From contig NZ_SMCQ01000011.1 in NCBI RefSeq assembly GCF_004343035.1, positions 19,613-83,612 of the forward strand: 64,000 nt of DNA. Reading direction: 5' to 3'. The position numbers and the translations under genes are program-made. Under the pieces are notes generated by a model. It had not been told where the DNA came from and ran no database searches. It saw nothing but the letters and a program-made list of their open reading frames with translations. Below are positions 18,342-26,663 of the stretch, piece after piece (within the stretch, counting starts at the first letter, position 1; every line of letters begins with the position of its first letter). The DNA is from Longibaculum muris. Lineage in GTDB: Bacteria > Bacillota_I > Bacilli_A > Erysipelotrichales > Coprobacillaceae.

Positions 18342-18845
18342 ATGGAGCAAGAGCATCTTTGTCAATGTTGTCGTCCTATCAATATTAATTGTCTTTCTGG
18401 TATAACAGGTCCTACAGGTCCAACTGGTCCTAGTGGTGGTCTAGCTAATCAATCATTTGCAAGTTTTGCTAATTACGCAACAATTTTCACAAATAATGCA
18501 CCTATGAATCTTTATCAAGATGTTGCTGATATAACCGGAAATATTACCCCATTAAATACAACAACTATTCAATTACAACCAGGCTTTTATCAAATTCAAT
18601 ACTCTGTTAGTGCCTTATTAACTAATCCAGGTTATATACAAATTACACCATCATACAATGGAGCATCGCATATTGAGTTTGGTATTTATGCCAATATCAA
18701 TACAGCTCGTTCATCTGCATGGGGTAGTCAATCTATTATTATTGAAGTTCCAACAACAACCACATTCACATTAACATTCAGTTCTAATACAACGCACACT
18801 GAAGGACAACTCACTTTGACAATTTTAAAATTAGAGCGTTCCTAA
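18342..18845 (+). CDS. Collagen-like surface protein 2 (short stalk, jelly-roll tip)
   Basis: 167 residues. A Cys-rich start (LCQCCRPI), only four GXY triplets ([13 protein letters not shown], about 19-31), then a domain of about 130 residues (YATIFTNNAP, LQPGFYQIQYSVSA, FTLTFSSNTT) like the C1q/TNF-type tip of BclA. Same AAAGGAGGTGA leader as its neighbours. The minimal stalk suggests a cap or short-filament subunit. Confidence 0.8.
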   Translation: MEQEHLCQCCRPININCLSGITGPTGPTGPSGGLANQSFASFANYATIFTNNAPMNLYQDVADITGNITPLNTTTIQLQPGFYQIQYSVSALLTNPGYIQITPSYNGASHIEFGIYANINTARSSAWGSQSIIIEVPTTTTFTLTFSSNTTHTEGQLTLTILKLERS

Positions 18846-18931
18846 AAATAATGTTTTATTCACAAGATAAGGGTTAATCCCATAGTCTCATTTTTTCTAT
18901 TCACATATATTATGATAAAGGAGGTGAAACT

Positions 18932-19915
18932 ATGAATAACTCATATTACAATCATGGTCAAAATATGAATACAGTGCAATGTCAACCACAAAATAATTGT
19001 ACTTCTCGTACGTCATGTCAATGCACTTGGTGTCCAAAATGTCGTTGTTGTCCTCCAGTTACTGTTAATTGTGGAAGTTTGGTAACTGGTCCGACTGGTC
19101 CAACTGGTCCTCAAGGGATTCAAGGTATTCCTGGACAACCAGGAATGATGGGACCAATGGGTCCACAAGGAATCCAAGGAAATACAGGTATAACTGGTAT
19201 GACTGGCGCAACTGGTCCAACCGGTCCAACCGGAGCTAATGGTATTCCTGGCCCTACTGGAGCCACTGGAAATACCGGTCCAACTGGAGCAACCGGAGCC
19301 ACTGGAGCTACCGGAGCGACTGGTATTGGCATCACAGGTGCAACCGGAGCCACTGGTGCGACTGGTCCTACTGGTCCAGCTGGTAATGGTAGTTCTACAA
19401 TCATTCCATTTGCATCTGGAACACCTGTCATTTTAACAACAACAACTGGCGGGGTAGCAGGTAGTGCAGCTTTTGTTGGATTTGGAAATTCAGCTTCTGG
19501 TTTATTTATTTCTGGAAATATTATTGATTTAACAAATCCTTGTGGAGCTCCATCAAATTTTGCTTTCATCATGCCTCGTGCTGGTACAATTACGGCTATT
19601 GATGTTTTCTTCTCAACAACAACACCTTTATCTCTTGTTGGTACTAATCTCACAATCAAAGCTCAATTATATGAATCTGCAGCATCTAATAATATTATGA
19701 CAGCTATTCCAGGAACAGAAGTCACATTGACTCCAACTTTAACTGGTACACTCTTAACTGGCACAATAGCAAAAGGTTTATTAACAAATTTAAATATTCC
19801 ATTCAATGCACAAACACGATTAATGCTTGTTTTAACAGCAACTGCATCTGGAGTAAGTTTAACTAACAATATTGTTGGATATGCAAGTGGTGGTGTTTCT
19901 GTTGAAGCAAATTAA
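18932..19915 (+). CDS. Collagen-like surface protein 3 (BclB-like C-terminus)
   Basis: 327 residues. A Cys-rich N-terminus with [10 protein letters not shown] (about 30-40), about 34 GXY triplets (47-149) that include [13 protein letters not shown] as well as GPT/GAT types, and a hydrophobic beta-rich C-terminal domain (about 152-327: [15 protein letters not shown] ... [19 protein letters not shown]) resembling the BclB exosporium C-terminal domain (TIGR03721). AAAGGAGGTGA ribosome site, with CATATATTA 20 bp upstream. Together with the two preceding genes it suggests a spore-surface filament set. Confidence 0.85.
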   Translation: MNNSYYNHGQNMNTVQCQPQNNCTSRTSCQCTWCPKCRCCPPVTVNCGSLVTGPTGPTGPQGIQGIPGQPGMMGPMGPQGIQGNTGITGMTGATGPTGPTGANGIPGPTGATGNTGPTGATGATGATGATGIGITGATGATGATGPTGPAGNGSSTIIPFASGTPVILTTTTGGVAGSAAFVGFGNSASGLFISGNIIDLTNPCGAPSNFAFIMPRAGTITAIDVFFSTTTPLSLVGTNLTIKAQLYESAASNNIMTAIPGTEVTLTPTLTGTLLTGTIAKGLLTNLNIPFNAQTRLMLVLTATASGVSLTNNIVGYASGGVSVEAN

Positions 19916-19940
19916 AAAACCAGAAGAAATTCTGGTTTTT
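19914..19940. terminator. Bidirectional terminator between the collagen and GH1 regions
   Basis: AAAAACCAGAA, GAAA loop, TTCTGGTTTTT. Confidence 0.9.
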
Positions 19941-19942
19941 CC

Positions 19943-21409
19943 TTAATCTAAATCTTCTCCATTAGAAGCGATAACTTTCTTATACCAATAGAATGAATCT
20001 TTTCTTGAACGATGTAAATCTCCATGCCCTTGATCATCCATATCTACATAAATAAATCCATATTTTTTATCCATTTGTCCTGTCCCAGCAGAAACCAGAT
20101 CAATACATCCCCAAGTTGTATAACCAAATAAGTTAACACCTTCTTCAACAGCTTCTTTCATAGCTTGAATATGACGACGATGATAATCAATTCTAGCTGG
20201 ATCATGACAAATACCATCTTCATCTTCTTTTTCAATAAGACCTATACCATTTTCAACATCAAATAATGGAACTTGATATCGATCATTAATGATATGCAAG
20301 AAATGTTTAAAACCTAATGGATCAATTTGCCATCCCCAAGCATTAGCTTCAAGATATGGATTCTTAACTGTTCCTAATACATTTCCTCCTGTTATATCAT
20401 TTTCATCTGTTGTATGTGTTGTCACAACACCTGAAGCATAATATGAGAAGCCTAAAAAATCTGCTTTTCCAGCTTTTAAAATAGCTTTATCTTCAACACT
20501 TATATTTAAATCAATATCCCATTCTTTCCATACTCTTTGAGCAAAAGATGGATATTCTCCTCTTACTTGAGTATCAGCACTATAACAGAAGAAATCTTGG
20601 AACTTTTTATATCTTGCAAATGCATCCTTAGGATCCGGTGTTAAAGGATATGCCATATTTCCACAAATCATTGCACCAACTTTCAAATTCGCATCCATTT
20701 CATGTGCAACAATTGTTGCTTTAGCTGCAGCAACTAATTGATGATGTAAATAAATAAGATTTCTTTGAGCAATATCTTTTGGTGTATCATCACCTGGCAT
20801 AATGATATTAATTTCATTAAATGTCATCCATTTATTTACCAAATCTTTATACTCACTAAAACATACTCTCGCAAATTCAACAAACTCATCTATCATTTTA
20901 CGATTTGTCCATCCACCATATTGTTCATTTAAAGAAACAGGCTCATCATATTTATATAAAGTAATGACAGGATCCATTCCATATTTACGACATTCTTCAA
21001 ATACATTTCGATAAAAATCAACACCTTCTTGATTAATACCACCTTTTATACCATAAGGATAAATTCTTGCCCATGATATAGATGTATTAAATGTTGTATA
21101 CCCCATTTCAGCCATTAAAGCTATATCTTCTTTATAATGATGATAAAAATCACTTGCAACATGATTTGTATAATGCAAATCATCAAACAATTGATATTTA
21201 GCTCCTTGTGGTAATACGCCAACTGCTTCCCAACGTTGATGAGCTCTTTGACCATTTTTATCTAAATACCAAATTTCTCTCATCCCTGTTGTACTACCTG
21301 CTGTACAATAATCTACTGCAACCGGTGATTTTCCTCCTTCATTCCATGCTCCTTCAATTTGAGCAGCACTGATTGAACCACCCCATAAAAAATTATTAGG
21401 AAATCCCAT
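19943..21409 (-). CDS. GH1 6-phospho-beta-glycosidase A
   Basis: 488 residues. [15 protein letters not shown] at the start, acid/base Glu in WMTFNEIN (Glu199), nucleophile in DVENGIG (about 385), and the C-terminal phosphate-loop motif GQMDKKYGFIYVD. It hydrolyses PTS-imported phospho-beta-glycosides. Last of a three-gene operon with two oxidoreductases under the adjacent RpiR regulator; its ATG overlaps the preceding stop (TAATG). About as long as, and closest in motifs to, the GH1 at 32083. Confidence 0.93.
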   Translation of the reverse strand: MGFPNNFLWGGSISAAQIEGAWNEGGKSPVAVDYCTAGSTTGMREIWYLDKNGQRAHQRWEAVGVLPQGAKYQLFDDLHYTNHVASDFYHHYKEDIALMAEMGYTTFNTSISWARIYPYGIKGGINQEGVDFYRNVFEECRKYGMDPVITLYKYDEPVSLNEQYGGWTNRKMIDEFVEFARVCFSEYKDLVNKWMTFNEINIIMPGDDTPKDIAQRNLIYLHHQLVAAAKATIVAHEMDANLKVGAMICGNMAYPLTPDPKDAFARYKKFQDFFCYSADTQVRGEYPSFAQRVWKEWDIDLNISVEDKAILKAGKADFLGFSYYASGVVTTHTTDENDITGGNVLGTVKNPYLEANAWGWQIDPLGFKHFLHIINDRYQVPLFDVENGIGLIEKEDEDGICHDPARIDYHRRHIQAMKEAVEEGVNLFGYTTWGCIDLVSAGTGQMDKKYGFIYVDMDDQGHGDLHRSRKDSFYWYKKVIASNGEDLD

Positions 21410-22419
21410 TATTCTTCCTCTCCTTCTTTTATATTTTTATCAGCAGCAAAAACAACACCCGCTGATTGTCTTGCCTTTGTTGCTATTTCCATAGCAATCA
21501 AACTCTTTTCCATCATTTCTTCAGCTCTTTGATAATCTTTTTGTTCAATAATTTTAACAAATTCTACAAATTCAAAATACATACGATGCTTCCCATTTTG
21601 TTCATTGTATTCCATTTCACTTTGATCATTTTTTAAAACTTTAAAACGTGAAGCATTATTAGCTGGTGTATCTAAAACAATACATCCTTGATCACCTTGT
21701 ATACTTGTCATAATTGGTGCTTTACAATCTTTAGCTCCAATTAAAACCGCTTTAAACGTTCCATAATCTAAAGTTATTATTCCTGATGTATCAATGTTCT
21801 TTTCAATATTTGCTTGATATTGAACAGTTTTTGGAGCTCCAAATAAAGCGACTAATAAATGAATATTATAAATATTTAAATCCATTAATGCTCCACCTGA
21901 TTTTGTATAATCAAAAGCAGGTAAGATATTTCCTTCTTTAAAAGCATTATAACGTGATGAATATTGTGAATAGTTTGCTGATACAATTTTAACTTGTCCA
22001 ATTTCATTTAATAATTCTTTTATTTTAAGGACATTAGGTAAATATTGTGTAGAAATAGCTTCTAATAAAATAAGTTGTTTTTCTTTTGCTAGTTTAGCTA
22101 ATTCTTTTAATTCTGCAACATGTGATGTAAATGGTTTTTCACAAATCACATGCTTTCCTTTTTCTAAAGCTTTTTTACACATTTCATAATGTAAATGATT
22201 AGGTGAAGCAATATACATCACTTCTACTTCATCATCTTCTAACAATTCATCATAACAACTATAATACTTCTTAATTCCTTGTTCTTCAGCCATTTTTTTC
22301 ACTTTATCTAAAGAACGTGGGGTTGATGCAATTGCTTCTAATTCAATATTTTCGACTTCATGAATAAAACGAAATAAATCATTAACAATCATCCCAGCTC
22401 CAGCAATTCCAACTTTCAT
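21409..22419 (-). CDS. Gfo/Idh/MocA oxidoreductase 1
   Basis: 336 residues. The NAD-binding motif GIAGAGMI is at the N-terminus and CEKPFTSHV carries the usual catalytic Lys-Pro. A longer frame exists, but AGGAGG precedes this ATG. Members oxidise sugars, inositols or sugar phosphates. In an operon with a paralogue and GH1, a role in opening or epimerising an unusual glycoside is likely. Confidence 0.85.
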   Translation of the reverse strand: MKVGIAGAGMIVNDLFRFIHEVENIELEAIASTPRSLDKVKKMAEEQGIKKYYSCYDELLEDDEVEVMYIASPNHLHYEMCKKALEKGKHVICEKPFTSHVAELKELAKLAKEKQLILLEAISTQYLPNVLKIKELLNEIGQVKIVSANYSQYSSRYNAFKEGNILPAFDYTKSGGALMDLNIYNIHLLVALFGAPKTVQYQANIEKNIDTSGIITLDYGTFKAVLIGAKDCKAPIMTSIQGDQGCIVLDTPANNASRFKVLKNDQSEMEYNEQNGKHRMYFEFVEFVKIIEQKDYQRAEEMMEKSLIAMEIATKARQSAGVVFAADKNIKEGEEE

Positions 22420-22420
22420 C

Positions 22421-23440
22421 TTATGCCTCCTTAGCAACTTTTGTTGCTTCTTCAATGATTTCTAGTACCTTAATGACTTCTTCATCTTTGACAATCTTTT
22501 CTCCACCATTAAAAATAACATCATATAAGTTATCATAAATAATACCATAATCTCCTATTTCAGTAGGAACTTTTTTAGTAATATCATTTCCTTCATCATC
22601 AATATAAGATAAAGTTCCCCATTTATCTTCAGGTAATGGTTCAAAACTAATTTCAATAGGTCCTGGTTTTGGTTTTAAAGCACTTTGATGTCCTAAAGCA
22701 GGCATTAAGAAACTTCCTTTTTTACCATGAATAATAAATCTTGGATAATCTAATTTTACATAATAACTTGTTTTAACAATTGCTTTCATCGAATCATAGA
22801 AAAAATCAATATCATAATAATCATCAGATACACCTGGATTATCAATACTTCGACAATCATATACTATTTTCTTTGGTTTACCAAACTGACCGATTATTTG
22901 ATCAATCGGATGAACAGCTAATCCATATAAGATTCCAAAACCTTTTCGTGATGCAATACTTGGACGATAATAATCATAATGAGATTCAAATTCAACAATA
23001 TCACCTAAAACCCCTGATTCAATGACTTTACGAACAGTACGCATATCAGCATCATAACGTCTATTTTGATTAGCCATTGCTACTAAACCTTTTTCTTTTG
23101 CTAAATCAAAAACTTCTTTAGCTTCTTTTGCAGTCATAGCAAATGGTTTTTCACACAATACATTTTTACCATGTTCTAAAGCTTGTTTTGTATAAGAGAC
23201 ATGGAATTGATCAGGGGTATTCACAACAATTAAATTCACTTCTTCATCATTCATGACTTGATTGATATCAGTGGTGAATGTGATATCTGGATACCATGTT
23301 TCTCTTTCTTCATCACCAACTCTATCTTCTTCTCGACGATAGATATATTTGACTTTAATTGTGTCTTTTCTTCTTTCAACATATGGTAAATGGTAACGAC
23401 ACACACTATTACCAAATCCAATATAAGCAACTACTAACAT
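22421..23440 (-). CDS. Gfo/Idh/MocA oxidoreductase 2
   Basis: 339 residues. AYIGFGNSV Rossmann motif, CEKPFAMT catalytic motif, VHPIDQIIG. First gene of the operon, AAAGGAGG ribosome site, divergent from the RpiR gene. The substrate is unknown; the two oxidoreductases differ enough to suggest sequential or opposite steps, as in glycosidase pathways that go through 3-keto sugars. Confidence 0.85.
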   Translation of the reverse strand: MLVVAYIGFGNSVCRYHLPYVERRKDTIKVKYIYRREEDRVGDEERETWYPDITFTTDINQVMNDEEVNLIVVNTPDQFHVSYTKQALEHGKNVLCEKPFAMTAKEAKEVFDLAKEKGLVAMANQNRRYDADMRTVRKVIESGVLGDIVEFESHYDYYRPSIASRKGFGILYGLAVHPIDQIIGQFGKPKKIVYDCRSIDNPGVSDDYYDIDFFYDSMKAIVKTSYYVKLDYPRFIIHGKKGSFLMPALGHQSALKPKPGPIEISFEPLPEDKWGTLSYIDDEGNDITKKVPTEIGDYGIIYDNLYDVIFNGGEKIVKDEEVIKVLEIIEEATKVAKEA

Positions 23441-23542
23441 TTCTAATTCCTCCTTTGATAACTCTATTTTATATAAAAGAGAATAGAGTTTATATAAAGA
23501 TGAAGGAGTTTGTAATTTGATTTCATAGATTACAGTTGAAAC

Positions 23543-23557
23543 TGAAATTCGATTTCA
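23543..23557. promoter_or_regulatory. RpiR operator 1
   Basis: TGAAATTCGATTTCA: TGAAAT arms around a 3-bp centre. Confidence 0.65.
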
Positions 23558-23577
23558 TTTTCTCTATTTTCTATAAT

Positions 23578-23592
23578 TGAAATTTAATTTCA
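23578..23592. promoter_or_regulatory. RpiR operator 2
   Basis: TGAAATTTAATTTCA, the same TGAAAT-N3-ATTTCA dyad 35 bp from the first, in the divergent region between the RpiR gene and the oxidoreductase/GH1 operon. Confidence 0.65.
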
Positions 23593-23636
23593 TAAAGATA
23601 TTATTTTTGATAGAATAGGATTAAGGAAGTGATAAA

Positions 23637-24422
23637 ATGATAAAAACATTATTTGAAACAACACCATTAACCGCTCAAGAAAAAGTCATTGTTCAATATA
23701 TTCAAGACCACCCTGATTGTCTATTAGAACATAATGCTAAAGAACTTGCACAACTAACCTATGTAAGTTCTCCAACAATTATTCGTTTTGTTAAAAAACT
23801 AGGATTTCAAGGATATCATGATTTTCAATTAACTTATGTTCAAGAATATATGTTACATCAAAAAAATATTTCTTCACGTCTTAATCAAGAGAGTTCAATT
23901 AATGATGTGATAGAAATATTACCACAAATATATCAACAGGTTTTTCATGAAACAAAAAATATGATGCAAAAAGCATCATTTGTAAGAACGATTAATTATA
24001 TGTTACAGGCTAAACAAATTGATTTTTATGCAAATGATAATAATTATTCTGAAGTTCAATCTGCTTGTTTAAAATTAAATGCTTTGGGTATTCGTGCACA
24101 AGCTTTTAATACTTTAAGTCAACATTATGTTGATACTTTTCAATCCCAGGATGTTTTATCTTTTGTTGTTAGTCACTCAGGGAAAAATCAAACTATGGTA
24201 GATGCTGCTTATTATTTAAGAAAAAGACGTTCTCGTGTCATTGCGATTACTGGTGTTATCGATCCAACCCTTTCATTAATTTGTAATGAAAGTTTATATA
24301 TTGATGCATCACTTCATCATTTACCTAGCAGTATTATGTTATATGGTTTATCTATTCACTATGTTTTAGATACTCTTATAACAATTTTAATGATAAAAAA
24401 AGACAAATTAGAAAAAACATAG
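23637..24422 (+). CDS. RpiR/MurR-family regulator 1
   Basis: 261 residues. N-terminal RpiR helix-turn-helix (about 1-75: YVSSPTIIRFVKKLGFQGYHDF) and a C-terminal SIS sugar-phosphate-binding domain (about 105-250, VVSHSGKNQTMVDAA). Divergent from the oxidoreductase-GH1 operon, with two identical-type dyads between them, so it most likely controls that operon in response to a phosphosugar. Confidence 0.9.
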   Translation: MIKTLFETTPLTAQEKVIVQYIQDHPDCLLEHNAKELAQLTYVSSPTIIRFVKKLGFQGYHDFQLTYVQEYMLHQKNISSRLNQESSINDVIEILPQIYQQVFHETKNMMQKASFVRTINYMLQAKQIDFYANDNNYSEVQSACLKLNALGIRAQAFNTLSQHYVDTFQSQDVLSFVVSHSGKNQTMVDAAYYLRKRRSRVIAITGVIDPTLSLICNESLYIDASLHHLPSSIMLYGLSIHYVLDTLITILMIKKDKLEKT

Positions 24423-24426
24423 TTTA

Positions 24427-24461
24427 GACTCAAAATCAGGATTTCAATTCCTGATTTTTTT
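24427..24461 (+). terminator. RpiR gene terminator
   Basis: AAATCAGGA and TCCTGATTT around TTTCAAT, then T's. Confidence 0.85.
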
Positions 24462-24596
24462 ATATCGAAAACTTTTTATCATTCTCATCAAATTATCAGA
24501 TATGTCTCATAAAAACATTGAATATATCTCATTTTTTTACATTTTCATAAGACAATAATGAGACAAAATTGAGACCCATACCCTTTTATCCTATGT

Positions 24597-24602
24597 TATA
24601 AT
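24597..24602 (+). promoter_or_regulatory. Extended -10 promoter of the toxin mRNA
   Basis: TGTTATAAT: a TG extension one base before TATAAT. Upstream, TGTCTCAT (24503-24510) and ATGAGACA (24558-24565) form a widely spaced inverted pair with further TCTCAT/TTGAGAC copies. Confidence 0.6.
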
Positions 24603-24618
24603 AAGTGCGTTATCAGTT

Positions 24619-24635
24619 CCTCCCTTAAAAGGAGG
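24619..24635 (+). promoter_or_regulatory. Hairpin hiding the toxin ribosome site
   Basis: CCTCC (24619-24623) can pair with GGAGG (24631-24635), the toxin gene's own Shine-Dalgarno sequence, around CTTAAAA. Fst-type toxin mRNAs carry such a 5' hairpin. Confidence 0.65.
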
Positions 24636-24636
24636 T

Positions 24637-24648
24637 GAGGATTATGTT
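24637..24648 (+). repeat. Direct repeat DRa, toxin side
   Basis: GAGGATTATGTT over the toxin start codon; matches 24792-24803 in 11 of 12 positions. Confidence 0.8.
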
Positions 24649-24739
24649 TATTGAAGCTTTGACTTCATTTATCGTCTCTATCGCAGCAGGGATTGTCTTA
24701 TATTTTCTTTGCAAGTGGCTTGATAGTAGACATAACTGA
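24644..24739 (+). CDS. Fst/par-like type I toxin peptide (31 residues)
   Basis: Reads MFIEALTSF, then a hydrophobic helix (about 9-22) and the charged tail CKWLDSRHN. Fst-family toxins are about 30 residues, with one helix and a charged C-terminus that often carries a W/V-L-D. The gene has a strong but hairpin-sequestered AAAGGAGGTGAGG ribosome site and its own promoter. It ends just before a bidirectional terminator shared with a converging small RNA. Sequence identity to known toxins is not claimed; the call rests on peptide shape and locus architecture. Confidence 0.75.
   Translation: MFIEALTSFIVSIAAGIVLYFLCKWLDSRHN
24660..24670 (+). repeat. Direct repeat DRb, toxin side
   Basis: TGACTTCATTT within the toxin codons; identical to 24812-24822. 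Confidence 0.8.
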
Positions 24740-24753
24740 TAATAAGCAAAATG

Positions 24754-24784
24754 AAAAGTCAGGAGGTCACATCTCCTGACTTTT
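24754..24784. terminator. Bidirectional terminator shared by toxin mRNA and antitoxin RNA
   Basis: AAAAGTCAGGAG and CTCCTGACTTTT flank GTCACAT, a 12-bp perfect stem. Confidence 0.92.
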
Positions 24785-24791
24785 TCCTGTT

Positions 24792-24822
24792 GAGGACTAT
24801 GTTCTCAGCAGTGACTTCATTT
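24792..24822 (+). repeat. Direct repeats DRa and DRb, antitoxin side
   Basis: GAGGACTATGTT (24792-24803) and TGACTTCATTT (24812-24822), in the same order and nearly the same spacing as in the toxin gene. Confidence 0.8.
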
Positions 24823-24973
24823 GCAAAGATATCATAGCATATTTTGGATTTTGAAACAAGAATAATATTTTCATTATTTACTTATAAATATTTTATAATC
24901 TCTTGTTTCTCTTTAAAATTATCATTAAACATCCTATAATAAATTTATAAACAACAAAGAAAAGAGGACAATT

Positions 24974-26065
24974 ATGGAACCATCCTATATTTTACAGATT
25001 CACAGCGGATCATTTCAAAATGCTCATACTGACTTTAGACAAATCAAAAATAAAGTTGAAAATATTTTAACAAAGAAAAAAATTAAAGCTGTCATATTTG
25101 GTTGGCATTTAAATCAATCATTGAATCAATCTATTTTAGATTTTTTCCACAGCAAGAACATTGCTTGTTATTTCTGGTTACCTGTATTATCAGAAATAGA
25201 TTTAATAAAAGAAAGCAAGACAATAACAAATTATACAGGGCAAAAAGGACAGAATGTTCAAGTCATTGAGGATGAAAGTTTTTCATTTTTATGCCCTACG
25301 GATTTAAGAAATTATAATCATGTTTGTGATTTATATCAAGAATACATTTCTAAATTAGATTTTGATGGTATCTTCTTAGATAAAATACGCTATCCATCTT
25401 TTGCGAATGGATATGAAGAAGGTTTTGGTTGTTTTTGTGAAAGTTGTGAAAATGAGTATAAGAAATATGGTATTGATTTAGATTATCTTAAAGATTTATT
25501 TATGAAACATGATGATAAGTTATTAGATGGTCAATATGATGAATATGGACGCTATATATTCAAAGATGCAACAGTTGATTTATTTTATCAAACAAGAGCA
25601 CATATTATTACTGAATTTATAGGAAATCTTTGTGACTATTTCCATTCACAAGATTTAAAAGTTGGTTTAGATATATATGCTCCATTCTTTGCTTATCATT
25701 GTGGTCAAAATATTTATGAGTTATCTAAAAAAGCTGACTTTTTAAAACCAATGTTTTATCGTTTTACAACAGCTCCAGCAGGTATGCAATATGAATATGA
25801 TGCCTATAAACAATATTTTAAAAATTCTTCATATTTTGATTTAGCTCCTATTTCTTTAACCTCTTTAGAAAAGCAATGTCATTTCTTAAAGAAAGCCAAA
25901 TGTGATGTTTATCCTGGTATTGAAATCAATCCAATTGAACATATTTGTAGCACCAATAAAGAAAGATTTATTGAAAACAAAACTTTCTTCACAAAATACT
26001 TTGATAGTTTAGTCTGTTGCTGGAATTGTTTATTGATGAATAAAGATATTAAAGAAAGTTTATAA
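24974..26065 (+). CDS. Putative glycosidase-like TIM-barrel protein
   Basis: 363 residues, cytoplasmic (no signal). The central motif FDGIFLDKIRYPS (about 130-145), followed by a CFCESCENEY pair of Cys, and VGLDIYAPF further on, resemble the GH10-like/COG1649 barrel family in which D-G-I/V-x-x-D-x-x-R-Y-P is conserved. Ribosome site AAGAGGAC. Alone between the toxin-antitoxin locus and the convergent GH1 operon. The substrate is unknown. Confidence 0.55.
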   Translation: MEPSYILQIHSGSFQNAHTDFRQIKNKVENILTKKKIKAVIFGWHLNQSLNQSILDFFHSKNIACYFWLPVLSEIDLIKESKTITNYTGQKGQNVQVIEDESFSFLCPTDLRNYNHVCDLYQEYISKLDFDGIFLDKIRYPSFANGYEEGFGCFCESCENEYKKYGIDLDYLKDLFMKHDDKLLDGQYDEYGRYIFKDATVDLFYQTRAHIITEFIGNLCDYFHSQDLKVGLDIYAPFFAYHCGQNIYELSKKADFLKPMFYRFTTAPAGMQYEYDAYKQYFKNSSYFDLAPISLTSLEKQCHFLKKAKCDVYPGIEINPIEHICSTNKERFIENKTFFTKYFDSLVCCWNCLLMNKDIKESL

Positions 26066-26117
26066 AATATCAATTTTAATATATTGATGAACAAACATAA
26101 ATAAATTTTTATATAAA

Positions 26118-26146
26118 AAGTCAGGATTTCCCTGACTTTTTAATAT
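26118..26146. terminator. Convergent terminator
   Basis: AAAAAGTCAGG and CCTGACTTTTT around ATTT, usable on both strands; it ends the long GH1/PTS operon. Confidence 0.85.
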
Positions 26147-26156
26147 TTTTCTCAAA

Positions 26157-26663
26157 TTATAAATGACCATATTTTGCTTCATCTTCAGCAATGTTTCCTC
26201 TATGTTGAAGTGATTTTTCTGTATATTGCATAATTTCAAACTTATTCCCATCTGGATCATGAATCCACATCTGCCATGTTTCTGATTGTCCTTTATTTGG
26301 TTCTATATCAATCTCTACACCTGCTTTGACCAATTCTTCTCTTGCTTCAAATATATCATCAACCATCAAAGCAAAATGTGAATATCCTAATCTTGTATCC
26401 GGTTTTTCATGTTCTAATTGTCCATCACCTTTAGGAAAAAGTTCTAGATATTGACCCGGAGCTAATTCAATAAAAATATATGCAATATCATCGGGATTCG
26501 TTTCTGCACGTGCTGCCCATGCTCCTCTTTCTTTTTTTCCTTTATAAGCAGCATATCGCATAATGATTTTAGCTTTTAAACCTAATTTATTTTCATAGAA
26601 ATCTCGCATTTTATCCATTTGATCAGTATAAAAAGAAAGATGCATAACTTCATTAAATTTCAT
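26157..26663 (-). CDS. VOC-family (glyoxalase-like) protein
   Basis: 168 residues. The beta-alpha-beta-beta-beta modules of the vicinal-oxygen-chelate fold are visible: MHLSFYTDQMDKMRDFYENKLG at the start, YLELFPKG, LGYSHFALMVDDI, and IHDPDGNKFEIMQY near the end, with His and Glu metal ligands. Last gene of the long minus-strand operon, overlapping the preceding oxidoreductase by 11 bp. Probably a metal-dependent isomerase or lyase of the same sugar pathway, but the substrate is not predictable. Confidence 0.82.
   Translation of the reverse strand: MKFNEVMHLSFYTDQMDKMRDFYENKLGLKAKIIMRYAAYKGKKERGAWAARAETNPDDIAYIFIELAPGQYLELFPKGDGQLEHEKPDTRLGYSHFALMVDDIFEAREELVKAGVEIDIEPNKGQSETWQMWIHDPDGNKFEIMQYTEKSLQHRGNIAEDEAKYGHL

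Larger units (their letters stand above)
24754..24824 (-). ncRNA. Predicted antitoxin RNA (about 65-70 nt) of the par-like locus
   Basis: Minus-strand promoter TTGTTT (24859-24854), 17 bp, TATGAT (24836-24831) drives a short RNA that starts near 24824 and ends in the shared terminator. Its 5' half is complementary to the direct repeats DRb and DRa, which also occur in the toxin mRNA at the start codon and early codons. Base pairing there would block translation, as for RNA II of pAD1 par (64 nt). Confidence 0.72.

Noticed and set aside
19120..19659. Minus-strand frame opposite the third collagen gene
   Set aside because: A shadow of the repeat region; Val-Ala-Pro repeats mirror GAT/GPT codons.
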